A stretch of DNA of 50,080 nt from Crocinitomicaceae bacterium (GTDB lineage Bacteria > Bacteroidota > Bacteroidia > Flavobacteriales_D > Crocinitomicaceae): NCBI GenBank assembly GCA_023957475.1, contig JAMLHA010000019.1, forward strand, positions 1 to 50,080, in the 5' to 3' direction. The notes under the pieces are model-generated. The model made no database searches. It worked only from the letters and a program-made list of their open reading frames with translations, and was not told the origin of the DNA. The position numbers and the translations under genes are program-made. This document shows positions 34,101-43,090 of the stretch, piece by piece (within the stretch, counting starts at the first letter, position 1; every line of letters begins with the position of its first letter).

Positions 34101-35602
34101 TGTGCTTCTATCTTTTTAGGTTGATAAGAAATCAAATACAATCCTGCAAATGTAAGTAATCCATTCAATATTAATAGTTCATAACCAAAACGGTAACCAT
34201 TTAGCCAATTGATTGAGTTTTTATCTAAGATGTAACAAAGAACTGGAATGAGCACACAAACAACAGGCACCAATACTTCTTTCATTTTTCTTTTTGTCAA
34301 AATACCAAAGAAGAATAGCCCTAAGAGTGGCCCGTAGGTATAACCAGCCAATGTCAAAATCAAACCAATTAAATCAGTTCCAGGATGATTTTGCACATAC
34401 CATCTTGTTCCTAAAATAATTACTAAGAAAAGTAAAGAAAAGCCAATGTGAACAATCAATTTTAATCGTTGTCGTTGTTTTTCTTCTCTATTTTTAAAAT
34501 TTAAGAAATCAATACAAAAACCAGTTGTTAAAGCTGTCAACGCGCTATCAGCAGAAGCATACGAAGAAGCTGTTATACCAAGTATAAAAAACGTTCCAGC
34601 CAACAATCCAAAATTATTTAACGCCAATGATGGAAACACGTAATCGGTAATAATTTTTCCGTCTTTCATAGGTAAAGCCGTACCAGTTTCAAAAGTATAT
34701 ACGTACAAAGCTCCTCCCAATAGCAAGAACAAGAAATTGGTAATCACAAGAATTGTTGTAAACGAATACATGTTTTTCTGTGCATCTTTAAGGCTTTTAC
34801 ATGATAAGTTCTTTTGCATCATATCTTGATCCAATCCTGTCATAGCTATTGCAATAAACATACCACCAAAAAATTGTTTTGGAAAATACAATTTAGAGTT
34901 GGGGTCGTCAAAAAACAAAATTTTAGCCATTGAATGCCCATTATTGGTCGTTGTAGCCGAAATCCTATGGTACAATTCTATAAAATCAACATGCAATACT
35001 TTGGCAATAACGATTGTACAAATGATTACAGCACTTATCAAAAACGTTGTTTGAAAAGTATCTGTAATGACAATTGTTTTGATTCCTCCTTTGTAAGTAT
35101 AAACCCAGATTAACAACAACGTTATAACTGCTGTTATCCAATACTGAACATTCATCGGGCCAAATAAAAACAAGTGTAAAACCTCTGTTGCTAAAAACAA
35201 ACGAATGGCCGAACCCAACGTACGTGACAACATAAAATAACTTGCACCTGTTTTGTAACTCACAACGCCAAAACGGTCGCTCAAGTATTCATAAATGGAC
35301 GTAACTTGCATTTTATAATACAATGGCATCAGCACTTGAGCAATAACGGCATACCCAAAAACATATCCTAACACCACCTGATAATATCCCATTCCATCAT
35401 TTATCATTGTTCCAGGAACAGAAATAAAAGTGACACCCGAAAGAGAAGCTCCAATCATTCCAAAAGCCACCAAATACCATTTGTTTTGACGGTGACCAGT
35501 AAAAAATGTTTCTGTATCGGCACCTTTTGATGTTACAAAAGAAATAACAATCAATACAAGGAAGTAAATAGTTAAAATAGAAACAATATAAAATGGTGTC
35601 AT
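34097..35602 (-). CDS. Sodium:solute symporter (SSS family)
   Basis: 501-residue inner-membrane transporter with about 13 hydrophobic segments. Family features are the N-terminal ISFVTSKGADTETFFTGHRQ, the GASLSGVTFISVPG segment, YEYLSDRFGVVSYKTGA and the conserved GLDQDMMQKNLSCKS region. The ligand may be a sugar, amino sugar, vitamin or organic anion; sequence alone does not decide. An in-frame start 20 codons upstream is less likely, since ATG at 35602 directly precedes the first membrane segment. Overlaps the GlmU-like gene by four bases. Divergent from the next gene. Confidence 0.9.
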   Translation of the reverse strand: MTPFYIVSILTIYFLVLIVISFVTSKGADTETFFTGHRQNKWYLVAFGMIGASLSGVTFISVPGTMINDGMGYYQVVLGYVFGYAVIAQVLMPLYYKMQVTSIYEYLSDRFGVVSYKTGASYFMLSRTLGSAIRLFLATEVLHLFLFGPMNVQYWITAVITLLLIWVYTYKGGIKTIVITDTFQTTFLISAVIICTIVIAKVLHVDFIELYHRISATTTNNGHSMAKILFFDDPNSKLYFPKQFFGGMFIAIAMTGLDQDMMQKNLSCKSLKDAQKNMYSFTTILVITNFLFLLLGGALYVYTFETGTALPMKDGKIITDYVFPSLALNNFGLLAGTFFILGITASSYASADSALTALTTGFCIDFLNFKNREEKQRQRLKLIVHIGFSLLFLVIILGTRWYVQNHPGTDLIGLILTLAGYTYGPLLGLFFFGILTKRKMKEVLVPVVCVLIPVLCYILDKNSINWLNGYRFGYELLILNGLLTFAGLYLISYQPKKIEAQ

Positions 35603-35710
35603 ACGTATTATTTGGGTGTGAAAATACAAAAATGATTGATAGTTTTCTGAAGAATTGATCACTATTTCATTATAAAATTCTATTTTCGCTTCAGATTAAC
35701 ACATATAACT

Positions 35711-36253
35711 ATGAATTGGGAAGATATTTTATTTTACGTTGCTCTTATCACCTTACCTGCTGGAGCCGTTTTAATGACAACCGTATTCTTTTTAAAAAGA
35801 AATGCAGAAAAGGAGAGCGGACATGACATTCGTTTAATGCAAGCTGAGTTAAAAAAGCAACGTCAAGAATATTTTTTACCCAACCGTGTTGAAGCCTACC
35901 AACGAGCAGTTTTGTTCATGGAACGTATTCATCCAAACAGTTTAATCATGCGAACAATCAATCCTGGTTTACCTTCTGCAGTTTATCAAACAGAACTTTT
36001 AAAAACGATACGAGAAGAGTATGATCATAATGTTGCACAACAATTATTCATTTCCACAGGATTATGGGAAATGGTTAAAAATTCAAAAGAAGAAACCATT
36101 AAAATCATCAATATTGCTGGAAAGCAAATGTCTGTAACCTCCATGAGTACAGATTTGGCGGCTAAAATCTTTGAAATTGTTGCAGAAATAGGTGAACTTC
36201 CATCGGATATCACAGTTAAAGCATTAAAAGAAGACTTGCAAAAACTATTTTAA
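35711..36253 (+). CDS. Conserved single-pass membrane protein, unknown family
   Basis: 180-residue protein with one N-terminal membrane segment (about residues 8-28, FYVALITLPAGAVLMTTVFF), a basic stop region and a mostly helical cytosolic or periplasmic domain with PNRVEAYQRAVLFMERIHPN and HNVAQQLFISTGLW. I recall similar proteins in Flavobacteriia, possibly a newer DUF family, but I cannot name it reliably. Eight bases upstream of the DUF6122 gene on the same strand, so probably co-transcribed. No catalytic motif seen. Confidence 0.68.
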   Translation: MNWEDILFYVALITLPAGAVLMTTVFFLKRNAEKESGHDIRLMQAELKKQRQEYFLPNRVEAYQRAVLFMERIHPNSLIMRTINPGLPSAVYQTELLKTIREEYDHNVAQQLFISTGLWEMVKNSKEETIKIINIAGKQMSVTSMSTDLAAKIFEIVAEIGELPSDITVKALKEDLQKLF

Positions 36254-36261
36254 GCAACAAT

Positions 36262-36609
36262 ATGGATGCTTTTACGATTAAAATAATCCAAAATAGTATT
36301 CATTATTCTCTTCATTTCATTGTTCCAGGACTAATTGCGTGGAAATTCTATCCAACTGATTGGAAAAGAGTTTGGTTGATTTATATCGCAACAATGCTCA
36401 TCGATTTAGACCATCTTTTAGCCACTCCTATTTTTGATCCCAATAGATGTAGCATCGGTTTTCATCCTTTGCATTCGTATTATGCCCTTGTAGTTTATGC
36501 AAGCATATTTATTTTCTCAAAAAACAAATGGCTACGTGTTCTATCATTTGGGCTATTGTTTCATTTTTTCACAGATTGTTTAGATTGTGTTTTAAATAAA
36601 CTACTTTAG
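36262..36609 (+). CDS. DUF6122 family membrane protein
   Basis: 115-residue membrane protein with about four hydrophobic segments. Distinct His/Asp motifs lie at segment ends: YSLHFIVPGLIAWKFYP, MLIDLDHLLA (about residues 48-57), RCSIGFHPLHSYYA and FHFFTDCLDC. These resemble YdjM-like membrane metal-dependent hydrolase families, in which His and Asp ligands face the membrane surface, so a hydrolase is possible but unproven. Follows the single-pass protein gene after 8 bases. Confidence 0.75.
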   Translation: MDAFTIKIIQNSIHYSLHFIVPGLIAWKFYPTDWKRVWLIYIATMLIDLDHLLATPIFDPNRCSIGFHPLHSYYALVVYASIFIFSKNKWLRVLSFGLLFHFFTDCLDCVLNKLL

Positions 36610-36631
36610 TAAATCGGTTTACTAATAGTCT

Positions 36632-36639
36632 TAAATTTG
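36632..36639 (+). promoter_or_regulatory. -7 box for the frameshifted T9SS cargo gene
   Basis: TAAATTTG matches TAnnTTTG and lies 21 bases before the ATG at 36661. The promoter looks intact although the gene behind it is broken. Confidence 0.5.
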
Positions 36640-36660
36640 TTTGAATTTTAAACTAAAAAT

Positions 36661-37891
36661 ATGAAAAAATTGAATACTCGAATCTTTAGTATCGGTGCAT
36701 TCATCCTTGCATTTTCAGCAGGATTAAATGCACAAACTTATTGTACACCTTCATCTGAATATGGATGTGCTTACCAAATTAGTTCTGTAAATCTTGCAGG
36801 AGAAAGTGCAACATTAAACAATTCATCGACTTGTGGTGAATATACTTTTTTTCTTCTGCTACAAAACCAGATTTGACAATTGGTCAAACTTATACCATTT
36901 CTATCAACATCAGTAATTTCAACGTAACTACTAAATTAATGGGGTGGATTGATTACAACAACAATGGTGTTTTTGAAGTGGGGACAACAAAGGAAATTTT
37001 AATCTTTAGCGCAATTAGTAGTACATCACTATCAACAACATTTACAGTTCCTGCAACAGCACAAACAGTTACAACACGCATGAGATTATGTTTTGCATCA
37101 GGACCTAACTCTTCTTATGGACCATGTGATGAAAGTTTTAATTTGGATGCAGAAGACTACTTAGTGGACATCGTTAGTGGTTCTGGTTGTATGGACCCAG
37201 TTGTTAGCTTAGGCAGTATTACAACACTTTGTACTGATTCCACCTTAGTACTGGATGCAGGAAACCCTGGTTTAAGTCATTCTTGGAACACAGGACAACT
37301 GATTCAACAATCACAGTCAATCAAGCTGGTAGGTATACTGTAACGGTAACAGATGGAGCTTGTTCAACAACAGAATCCATTACTATAATTGAAAAAACAA
37401 CACCAACAGCTAACGGTATTCAATTCATCAACACAAGTACTTGTTCGTATGATTTCAATGTTGTAAATGGTCAAAACATCGATTCTTATTCTTGGAATTT
37501 TGGTGATGGAAGTGCTAACTCAACAAGTGCAACACCTTCACATGCTTACACTTCAAGTGACACTTACAACGTTGTTACGCTAACAAACGAATGTGGCAAT
37601 ACCAACAAATCACAAAATGTTACTTGTACATTAAGCGGACTTGAAGGCATTGAAACAACTAATTTTAAAATTCACCCAAATCCTTCAGAAAATCAAGTGA
37701 CAATTGAATCAAACGATTTGATCAATTCGGTAACATTGACAACAATAACAGGGCAAATCGTTTCTAAAATTGACAATATCAACAACACTATCAAATCATT
37801 GGATGTATCTGTTGTTGAAAATGGAATTTACAATTTAACGATTGAAACAACAAATGGTGTAATCACAAAAAGAATAGAGGTTATAAAATAA
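36661..37891 (+). pseudogene. T9SS type A cargo protein with GEVED and PKD domains, two frameshifts
   Basis: Signal peptide (residues 1-24, AFSAGLNAQTYC) followed by a GEVED-type region (GWIDYNNNGVFE, FNLDAEDYLVDIV), an Ig-like segment, a PKD domain (SWNFGDGSANSTSATPSHAY) and a T9SS type A sorting domain (FKIHPNPSENQVTIES to the end). The reading frame changes twice. The first change is at the T7 run 36846-36852: one extra T restores YTFFSSATKPDLTIGQTY. The second is near 37291-37300, where one extra base gives a SWNTG..TDSTITV reading. Both are single-base losses. Real decay, phase variation at the T run, or read error are all possible. Confidence 0.78.
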
Positions 37892-37920
37892 CCAACGTTC
37901 GGTACAAAACTATATGAAAG

Positions 37921-37951
37921 AGGATGTTCAATTTTTGGACATCCTTTTTTT
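37921..37951 (+). terminator. Terminator after the T9SS cargo gene
   Basis: Stem AGGATGTTC / GGACATCCT (one G-T pair) with a 7-base loop and a following T run. It lies between the cargo gene and the convergent methyltransferase gene, whose stop sits in the T run. Confidence 0.75.
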
Positions 37952-38702
37952 ATGAGCGGTCAGATTCGCTTAATAAAGACGTATAATGTTTCAGAGAACG
38001 AAAAACCAACGAAATACCCAATGCTACTATTAAAACAATTAAATGTGATTTCTTCCATTGTACTTCACCCGAAGTAAACCAATCTCTAAGAAAATCTACA
38101 AATAAAAACCCTAAAATAGTTGCGGTTATTCCAGAATATTCTCTTCTCAACGTGGTTTTTAATGAAAAAGGGATGTCCGATTTTACTTTATTTTTGCAAC
38201 TTGGAATAAAAGCAGGAACTTTCATTGACCAATTTACATAATCATCACCAAATTTGCGCTCCAAAAAACGTTCTTCTGCATACATTATTCTTTCATAGTA
38301 AATCCAAAACAATAATGACACAATAATGATAAAATAGATATTAAAAGTAAAAGCCACAATACCAATCCACATCAAATAATTTCCCAAATACAACGGATGA
38401 CGCAAAGTTGAATAAATCCCTTTTGTATTCAATGCTTCTGCTACTTGTCCCTCCTTTGTATTTCTACCAGAAGTATTTTTATTGGACGTACCGATAGCTA
38501 TAGATCTGATAATCTGACCACTAAGAGAGATCAAAGAGCAGGTTATTAACAAGATATAGAATAAATTATCATTATTGTTAATAAATTCATAATTAGTGAA
38601 ATAAACAACCGGAATTGCCAATAAAAACAAGACAACAGGGATTTGTCCTCTGTATCTAAACAGTTTATTTCCACTTGATTCAAAAGAATGTACTAATGCC
38701 AT
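37950..38702 (-). CDS. Isoprenylcysteine/phospholipid methyltransferase-like membrane protein
   Basis: 250-residue membrane protein with about six hydrophobic segments. The SAM-binding core of the ICMT/PEMT fold is visible: GIYSTLRHPLYLGNYLMWIG (about residues 95-114), then EERFLERKFGDDYVNW and VPAFIP. In this family members methylate prenylcysteine, phosphatidylethanolamine or lipid A phosphate; LmtA (Leptospira) is one relative. The substrate here is probably a membrane lipid or lipid A, but this is inference. An additional C-terminal membrane pair (about 190-235) follows the core. Convergent with the cargo gene. Confidence 0.78.
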   Translation of the reverse strand: MALVHSFESSGNKLFRYRGQIPVVLFLLAIPVVYFTNYEFINNNDNLFYILLITCSLISLSGQIIRSIAIGTSNKNTSGRNTKEGQVAEALNTKGIYSTLRHPLYLGNYLMWIGIVAFTFNIYFIIIVSLLFWIYYERIMYAEERFLERKFGDDYVNWSMKVPAFIPSCKNKVKSDIPFSLKTTLRREYSGITATILGFLFVDFLRDWFTSGEVQWKKSHLIVLIVALGISLVFRSLKHYTSLLSESDRS

Positions 38703-38769
38703 TTGTAAAGAAATATGTATATTGCAAAAAAATATTTAGTTGCGAAGTTAAAAATAAATAACAACAACT

Positions 38770-39159
38770 ATGGCAGGAAAAATAAATTTTGAATTAGAAT
38801 TCATCTTACAAACCTCTCCAAAGGTATTGAACAACGCCCTTTTTACCCCAAGTGGATTGGCAGATTGGTTTTGTGATGATGTCAATGTGAAAGAGGATAT
38901 TTATTCCTTTGATTGGGATGGATACATCGAAGAAGCTCGATTATTGAGTAATAAACCTGGGCATCATATCCGATGGCAATGGATAGAAGATGAAGAAGAA
39001 GGCTATGACACGCATTTTGGATTCAAATTTCAAACAGATCCTTTAACAAATGCTGTTATATTAACCGTAAGTGGTTCTGCTGATGAAGGTGAAGAAAATG
39101 AAGCAAAAGCTTTGTGGGAGCAACACATCAATGATTTAAAACGTTTAATTGGCGCTTAA
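38770..39159 (+). CDS. START-like (SRPBCC) domain protein
   Basis: 129-residue cytosolic protein. Pattern FELEFILQTSPKVLNNALFT, TPSGLADWFCDDV, then WDGYIEEARLL, RWQWIEDEEEG and the terminal helix LWEQHINDLKRLIGA, as in the Bacteroidota START-like/AHSA1-type family. This fold has a hydrophobic pocket for small ligands or lipids. Function unknown. It is alone between a divergent methyltransferase gene and lpd, which is 109 bases downstream. Confidence 0.82.
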   Translation: MAGKINFELEFILQTSPKVLNNALFTPSGLADWFCDDVNVKEDIYSFDWDGYIEEARLLSNKPGHHIRWQWIEDEEEGYDTHFGFKFQTDPLTNAVILTVSGSADEGEENEAKALWEQHINDLKRLIGA

Positions 39160-39268
39160 TTTATTGATTTTAGCAAATGAATGAATTTTATTCTGACAAT
39201 CACTATTTTTCCACAAATAAATCACTAAATTCGCAAAACGAAATTTTTATTAAAATAATAGATAAAAT

Positions 39269-40660
39269 ATGAATTACGATATTATTGTTATTGGTTCAGG
39301 TCCTGGAGGATATGTAACAGCAATTAGAGCTTCACAATTGGGATTAAAAACAGCAGTTGTAGAACGTGATAATTTAGGTGGAATTTGCCTAAATTGGGGA
39401 TGTATTCCAACAAAAGCATTGATTAAAAGTGCAAACGTATTTGATTATTTGAATCATGCGTCTGATTACGGAATACAAGTAAAAGATGCTAAAATTGACT
39501 TTAGTGCAATCGTTGAAAGAAGTCGTGGTGTTGCCAGTGGCATGAGTCAAGGTATTCAATTCTTAATGAAAAAGAACAAAATTGACGTTATCAAAGGAAC
39601 TGGAGTTGTAAAAGCAGGAAAAAAAGTAGTTGTTACCGATGAAGAAGGTAAACAAACTGAATATTCAGCAGATAAAGGTGTTATCATCGCTACAGGTGCT
39701 CGTTCTCGTGAGTTACCTAATTTAAAACAAGATGGTGAAAAAATTATTGGATACCGTCAAGCGATGACTTTAAAAGCGCAACCTAAAAAAATGGTTGTTG
39801 TTGGTTCTGGTGCTATCGGTGTTGAGTTTGCTTATTTCTACAATGCTATCGGAACAGAAGTTACGGTTGTTGAATACTTACCAAACATCGTTCCTATTGA
39901 AGACGAAGAAGTTTCAAAACAATTGGAAAAATCATTCAAAAAGGCAGGTGTTAAAATCATGACAAATGCTTCTGTTGAAAAAGTAGATACATCTGGAAAA
40001 GGATGTTTAGTTACTGTTAAAACAGCAAAAGGAGAAGAAACAATTGAAGCTGACGTTGTGCTTTCTGCAGTTGGTATTCAAGCAAATATTGAAAACCTTG
40101 GATTGGAAGAAGTAGGCATCGTTACAGATAGAGGTCGTATCCTTGTAAACGATTTTTATGAAACAAACATCCCTGGTTTCTACGCTATTGGTGACGTGAT
40201 TCCTACAGCTGCATTGGCGCACGTAGCTTCTGCAGAAGGTATTATTTGTGTAGAGAAAATTGCGGGTCACAACCCAGAGCCGTTGAACTATGGTAATATT
40301 CCAGGATGTACTTACTGCACACCAGAAGTTGCATCGGTTGGCATGACCGAAAAAGCGGCCAAAGATGCTGGTTACGAAATCAAAGTTGGAAAATTCCCAT
40401 TCTCTGCATCTGGTAAAGCAAGTGCGGCTGGAGCTAAAGATGGTTTCGTAAAATTAATTTTCGATGCAAAATACGGAGAATTGCTAGGTGGGCACATGAT
40501 TGGTGCAAATGTTACTGAAATGATTGCCGAAATCGTTGCCATCCGTAACTTAGAAACAACAGGTGAAGCATTGATTAAAACAGTTCACCCTCACCCTACA
40601 ATGTCTGAAGCAGTTATGGAAGCTGCCGCTGCTGCATACGGTGAAGTGATTCACTTATAA
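39269..40660 (+). CDS. lpdA: Dihydrolipoyl dehydrogenase (E3)
   Basis: Reoxidises lipoamide in 2-oxoacid dehydrogenase and glycine cleavage complexes, using FAD and NAD. 463 residues. FAD fold VIGSGPGGYVTAIRASQLG; redox-active Cys40 and Cys45 in GGICLNWGCIPTKAL; NAD fold VVGSGAIGVEFAYFY; dimer-interface active-site HPHPTMSEAVMEA near the C-terminus. No E1/E2 subunit gene adjoins. A near-consensus box TAAATTCG lies about 36 bases upstream (39226-39233), and a strong terminator follows. Confidence 0.95.
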   Translation: MNYDIIVIGSGPGGYVTAIRASQLGLKTAVVERDNLGGICLNWGCIPTKALIKSANVFDYLNHASDYGIQVKDAKIDFSAIVERSRGVASGMSQGIQFLMKKNKIDVIKGTGVVKAGKKVVVTDEEGKQTEYSADKGVIIATGARSRELPNLKQDGEKIIGYRQAMTLKAQPKKMVVVGSGAIGVEFAYFYNAIGTEVTVVEYLPNIVPIEDEEVSKQLEKSFKKAGVKIMTNASVEKVDTSGKGCLVTVKTAKGEETIEADVVLSAVGIQANIENLGLEEVGIVTDRGRILVNDFYETNIPGFYAIGDVIPTAALAHVASAEGIICVEKIAGHNPEPLNYGNIPGCTYCTPEVASVGMTEKAAKDAGYEIKVGKFPFSASGKASAAGAKDGFVKLIFDAKYGELLGGHMIGANVTEMIAEIVAIRNLETTGEALIKTVHPHPTMSEAVMEAAAAAYGEVIHL

Positions 40661-40682
40661 GAAATAACAAAAATGAAATAGG

Positions 40683-40709
40683 AGCCCGCAGAGATGTGGG
40701 CTTTTTTGT
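40683..40709 (+). terminator. Terminator of lpdA
   Basis: Stem AGCCCGCA / TGTGGGCT (one G-T pair) with a 4-base loop, followed by TTTTTT. It overlaps the 3' side of the convergent ATPase gene's spacer. Confidence 0.82.
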
Positions 40710-40713
40710 TGGA

Positions 40714-41904
40714 TTAAAACATAAACCCAAACAACCACACAGGAATAATATTCCCAAAACCAATTTCTATATGATCTTTGGCAATAAAAGCATTTTCTGT
40801 ATTTACTATTTGTTTTTTGGTTTTGTTTTTTCCACCTATTTCAAAGGTGTAAGTTTTATCAATTAAGAAATCTGCTGTAGGAGATAGATTAATTTCATGC
40901 AAACCTCTAAACTGGTTAATGAAAAAAGTTTCTCTTATGTTCCCAATATTCACATTTTCTTTTGCTAAAGCATACATCAAATTGCTATTGTTCAAATAAA
41001 GCTTTTCAGGCTTGGTTAAAACACCGATACCGGAGTTATCCTTATACAGTTCATTTACCAGACCAGCGCGCTCTAAAATTTTAATACTTTGAACCAACAT
41101 ATTTCTTGAAACACCTATTTTTTCACTCAATTTGGTTATATTCGGAGTAAATGGCACACTAGAAGCAATTGTAATTAAGAGTCTTTTCAATTTCACCAAG
41201 GTGTCGTATTGTACATCTTCTACAGCATTAATGTCAATTTCAATAATTAGATTAATTGTATTCTGCAATTTTTGAATATAAGCAACTTCATTTTCTTTGT
41301 AATATGGATATACCCCTGATTTTAAATACTTTTCAAATAATGGCAAGATTTTCATTTTTGAAGATAGCATGCTAGCTATTTCTTGATGGTTTTCCAAAAT
41401 TTCTAAAAATGAATATGAATTAAGTTGTTGTTGAGTTTCAAAATGAATAAACTCTCGAAAGGATAATTCTTTTAAAAAATAACTAACTGCTCTACGACTT
41501 AAATCGGATTCTGCTTTGTAAATCTCGAGCATAGAAGAAGAAGTAAAAATGATGGATAATTCAGGGAAATTGTCGTAAATCAATTTAATTTCTCTCGACC
41601 AATTCGGGTATTTATGAACTTCATCTAACAATAGATGTGTACCACCGAATTGGGTAAATTGTTTAGCTAAATCATAGAGTTTGTGTTCATAGAAATAAAC
41701 GTGATCCAAGCTCACATAAAGTGTCGATTTTAAAGGTAAATGAAGTTTTGCTATCTGCAAAAGCAAAGTGGTTTTCCCTGACCCTCTTGCTCCTTTTATT
41801 GCTATCAATCGATTTTTAAAGTCAATTTGTTTCACCAAATACCGTTGTATATCCATCGATACACGCGTCACTTTTATTTGAAATTCCAATAATAGATTTT
41901 CCAT
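40714..41904 (-). CDS. AAA_14/DUF4143-type P-loop ATPase
   Basis: 396-residue ATP-binding protein. Walker A is GARGSGKTTLLL (about 36-47), Walker B HLLLDEVHKYPNW, and the sensor stretch IIFTSSSMLEIYK. The second half matches the DUF4143 architecture: helical region, then a DNA-binding-like segment (SEKIGVSRNMLVQSIKILE) and a C-terminal domain with FLIDKTYTFEIGGKNKTK. This resembles ATPases often found singly in Bacteroidota; function unknown, and no toxin or nuclease partner is beside it. I chose the ATG at MENLLLEF; an upstream start adds seven residues. Promoter box at 41923-41930. Confidence 0.82.
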   Translation of the reverse strand: MENLLLEFQIKVTRVSMDIQRYLVKQIDFKNRLIAIKGARGSGKTTLLLQIAKLHLPLKSTLYVSLDHVYFYEHKLYDLAKQFTQFGGTHLLLDEVHKYPNWSREIKLIYDNFPELSIIFTSSSMLEIYKAESDLSRRAVSYFLKELSFREFIHFETQQQLNSYSFLEILENHQEIASMLSSKMKILPLFEKYLKSGVYPYYKENEVAYIQKLQNTINLIIEIDINAVEDVQYDTLVKLKRLLITIASSVPFTPNITKLSEKIGVSRNMLVQSIKILERAGLVNELYKDNSGIGVLTKPEKLYLNNSNLMYALAKENVNIGNIRETFFINQFRGLHEINLSPTADFLIDKTYTFEIGGKNKTKKQIVNTENAFIAKDHIEIGFGNIIPVWLFGFMF

Positions 41905-41922
41905 TTTGCTCTTTTTAAAAAG

Positions 41923-41930
41923 CAAATATA
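41923..41930 (-). promoter_or_regulatory. -7 box for the AAA_14 ATPase gene
   Basis: Minus-strand TATATTTG matches TAnnTTTG and lies 18 bases before the ATG at 41904. A TTG lies 24 bases further upstream, slightly beyond the usual spacing. Confidence 0.45.
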
Positions 41931-42061
41931 CATATTATTGTTAAATAAAAAAAGCAATAAAAAGTTTAATTTCTAAATTTATTCTGCTTATCTCTATTGA
42001 TTTGATACTCTTGTTTTCAGCAGTATGGACAATGGTTTATAAACCTATGCTATAAATCCCC

Positions 42062-42973
42062 TTAATTATTCAATCCAAACTGCAAATACAATTGATCTTT
42101 TCTAACCAGTTTTTTTTCAAAAACGGGGCAACCATCTTCGTTCAATCGTGGGTAATGTGGCGTGTTTCGCTTTACTTTATCTGGTAAGAAACATAAATCG
42201 TGAATCAATCGGTTTTGAACGGCATGACGAAAATGCTCACTATCCACTCCTATTCTAACATGAGCAATATTGCCATAAGGAATTAAAAATTTCACACCAC
42301 CATACACATTGCCGTGACTCGTTTTTCCATACGGTAAATCTTCCAATGAACGATAACCACTCGGCATTTTCTTAGTCCTAACCGATTTATCCCAAAAAGA
42401 ATTGGCTGTTTCACCTGTCCAAATATAAAAACCAGTATTTAGTTTAAACTTATCCGTGCGGTAACTAATATCAAAAATACCTGTTCTAAATCGATCTTTT
42501 GCTTGTCCGCTAAATACATCATTCTCAAATTTTATAGACACATTCTGAATGTACATACCAAAAGCACCCGATAACTGTGATGTGCCTGCATTGTCCGAAT
42601 AAATCAAAAAGTTATACGAAACTGCAAAATTACGTTGTGTTTGATGCGCCAAACCGTCCAATTCAAAGTCCACATACGATTTTTTCTTACCTATCATCAA
42701 CGCTCCTCCAGCATAAAAGCGATTTTCAAAGTAATTGGTACGATTGCCCAAACCATACACTTTCCACATAAAAGTATTACCAACATTCAACTGAGCATAA
42801 TCAAAACCAATAAAACTTTTCAATTGAACACCAATACCAAAATCATGTGTACCAACATCCAACACGATTCCTACTTGAATTCCTGCGTTGGGTTTTGCAA
42901 AGCGAATACCCTGACCATAGTTGTAAAAACTACCGTTCAACACTAAAACTCCTATTGCAAAAATCCATTTCAC
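42062..42973 (-). CDS. Secreted beta-rich protein, possible toxin-23-like domain family
   Basis: 303-residue exported protein starting at GTG, since the preceding ATG is out of frame. Signal peptide at residues 1-20 (IGVLVLNGSFYNYGQ). The mature part is a series of beta strands (GIQVGIVLDVGTHDFGIGV, FYAGGALMIG, VYGGVKFLIPYGNIAHVRIG) ending DQLYLQFGLNN, like an outer-membrane barrel. I recall similar Bacteroidota proteins annotated as 'polymorphic toxin type 23', centred on GETANSFWDKSVRTKK, but I cannot confirm that. No immunity gene or delivery domain is adjacent. A barrel role is equally likely. Confidence 0.5.
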   Translation of the reverse strand: MKWIFAIGVLVLNGSFYNYGQGIRFAKPNAGIQVGIVLDVGTHDFGIGVQLKSFIGFDYAQLNVGNTFMWKVYGLGNRTNYFENRFYAGGALMIGKKKSYVDFELDGLAHQTQRNFAVSYNFLIYSDNAGTSQLSGAFGMYIQNVSIKFENDVFSGQAKDRFRTGIFDISYRTDKFKLNTGFYIWTGETANSFWDKSVRTKKMPSGYRSLEDLPYGKTSHGNVYGGVKFLIPYGNIAHVRIGVDSEHFRHAVQNRLIHDLCFLPDKVKRNTPHYPRLNEDGCPVFEKKLVRKDQLYLQFGLNN

Positions 42974-43090
42974 ATTTAATGTACTTCAAAAACTATTCCA
43001 AAATTTTAAACGATGGAAATGTAAGATTAAATGATTTTTTCAGTTGAACGTGGCAAATTAATTTTAATTTTATGAACCAAAATCAATCGA

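Noticed and set aside
40714..42973. ATPase plus secreted beta-rich protein as a toxin or defence pair
   Set aside because: Separate promoter, 157-bp gap, no effector or immunity motifs, and DUF4143-type ATPases occur singly.
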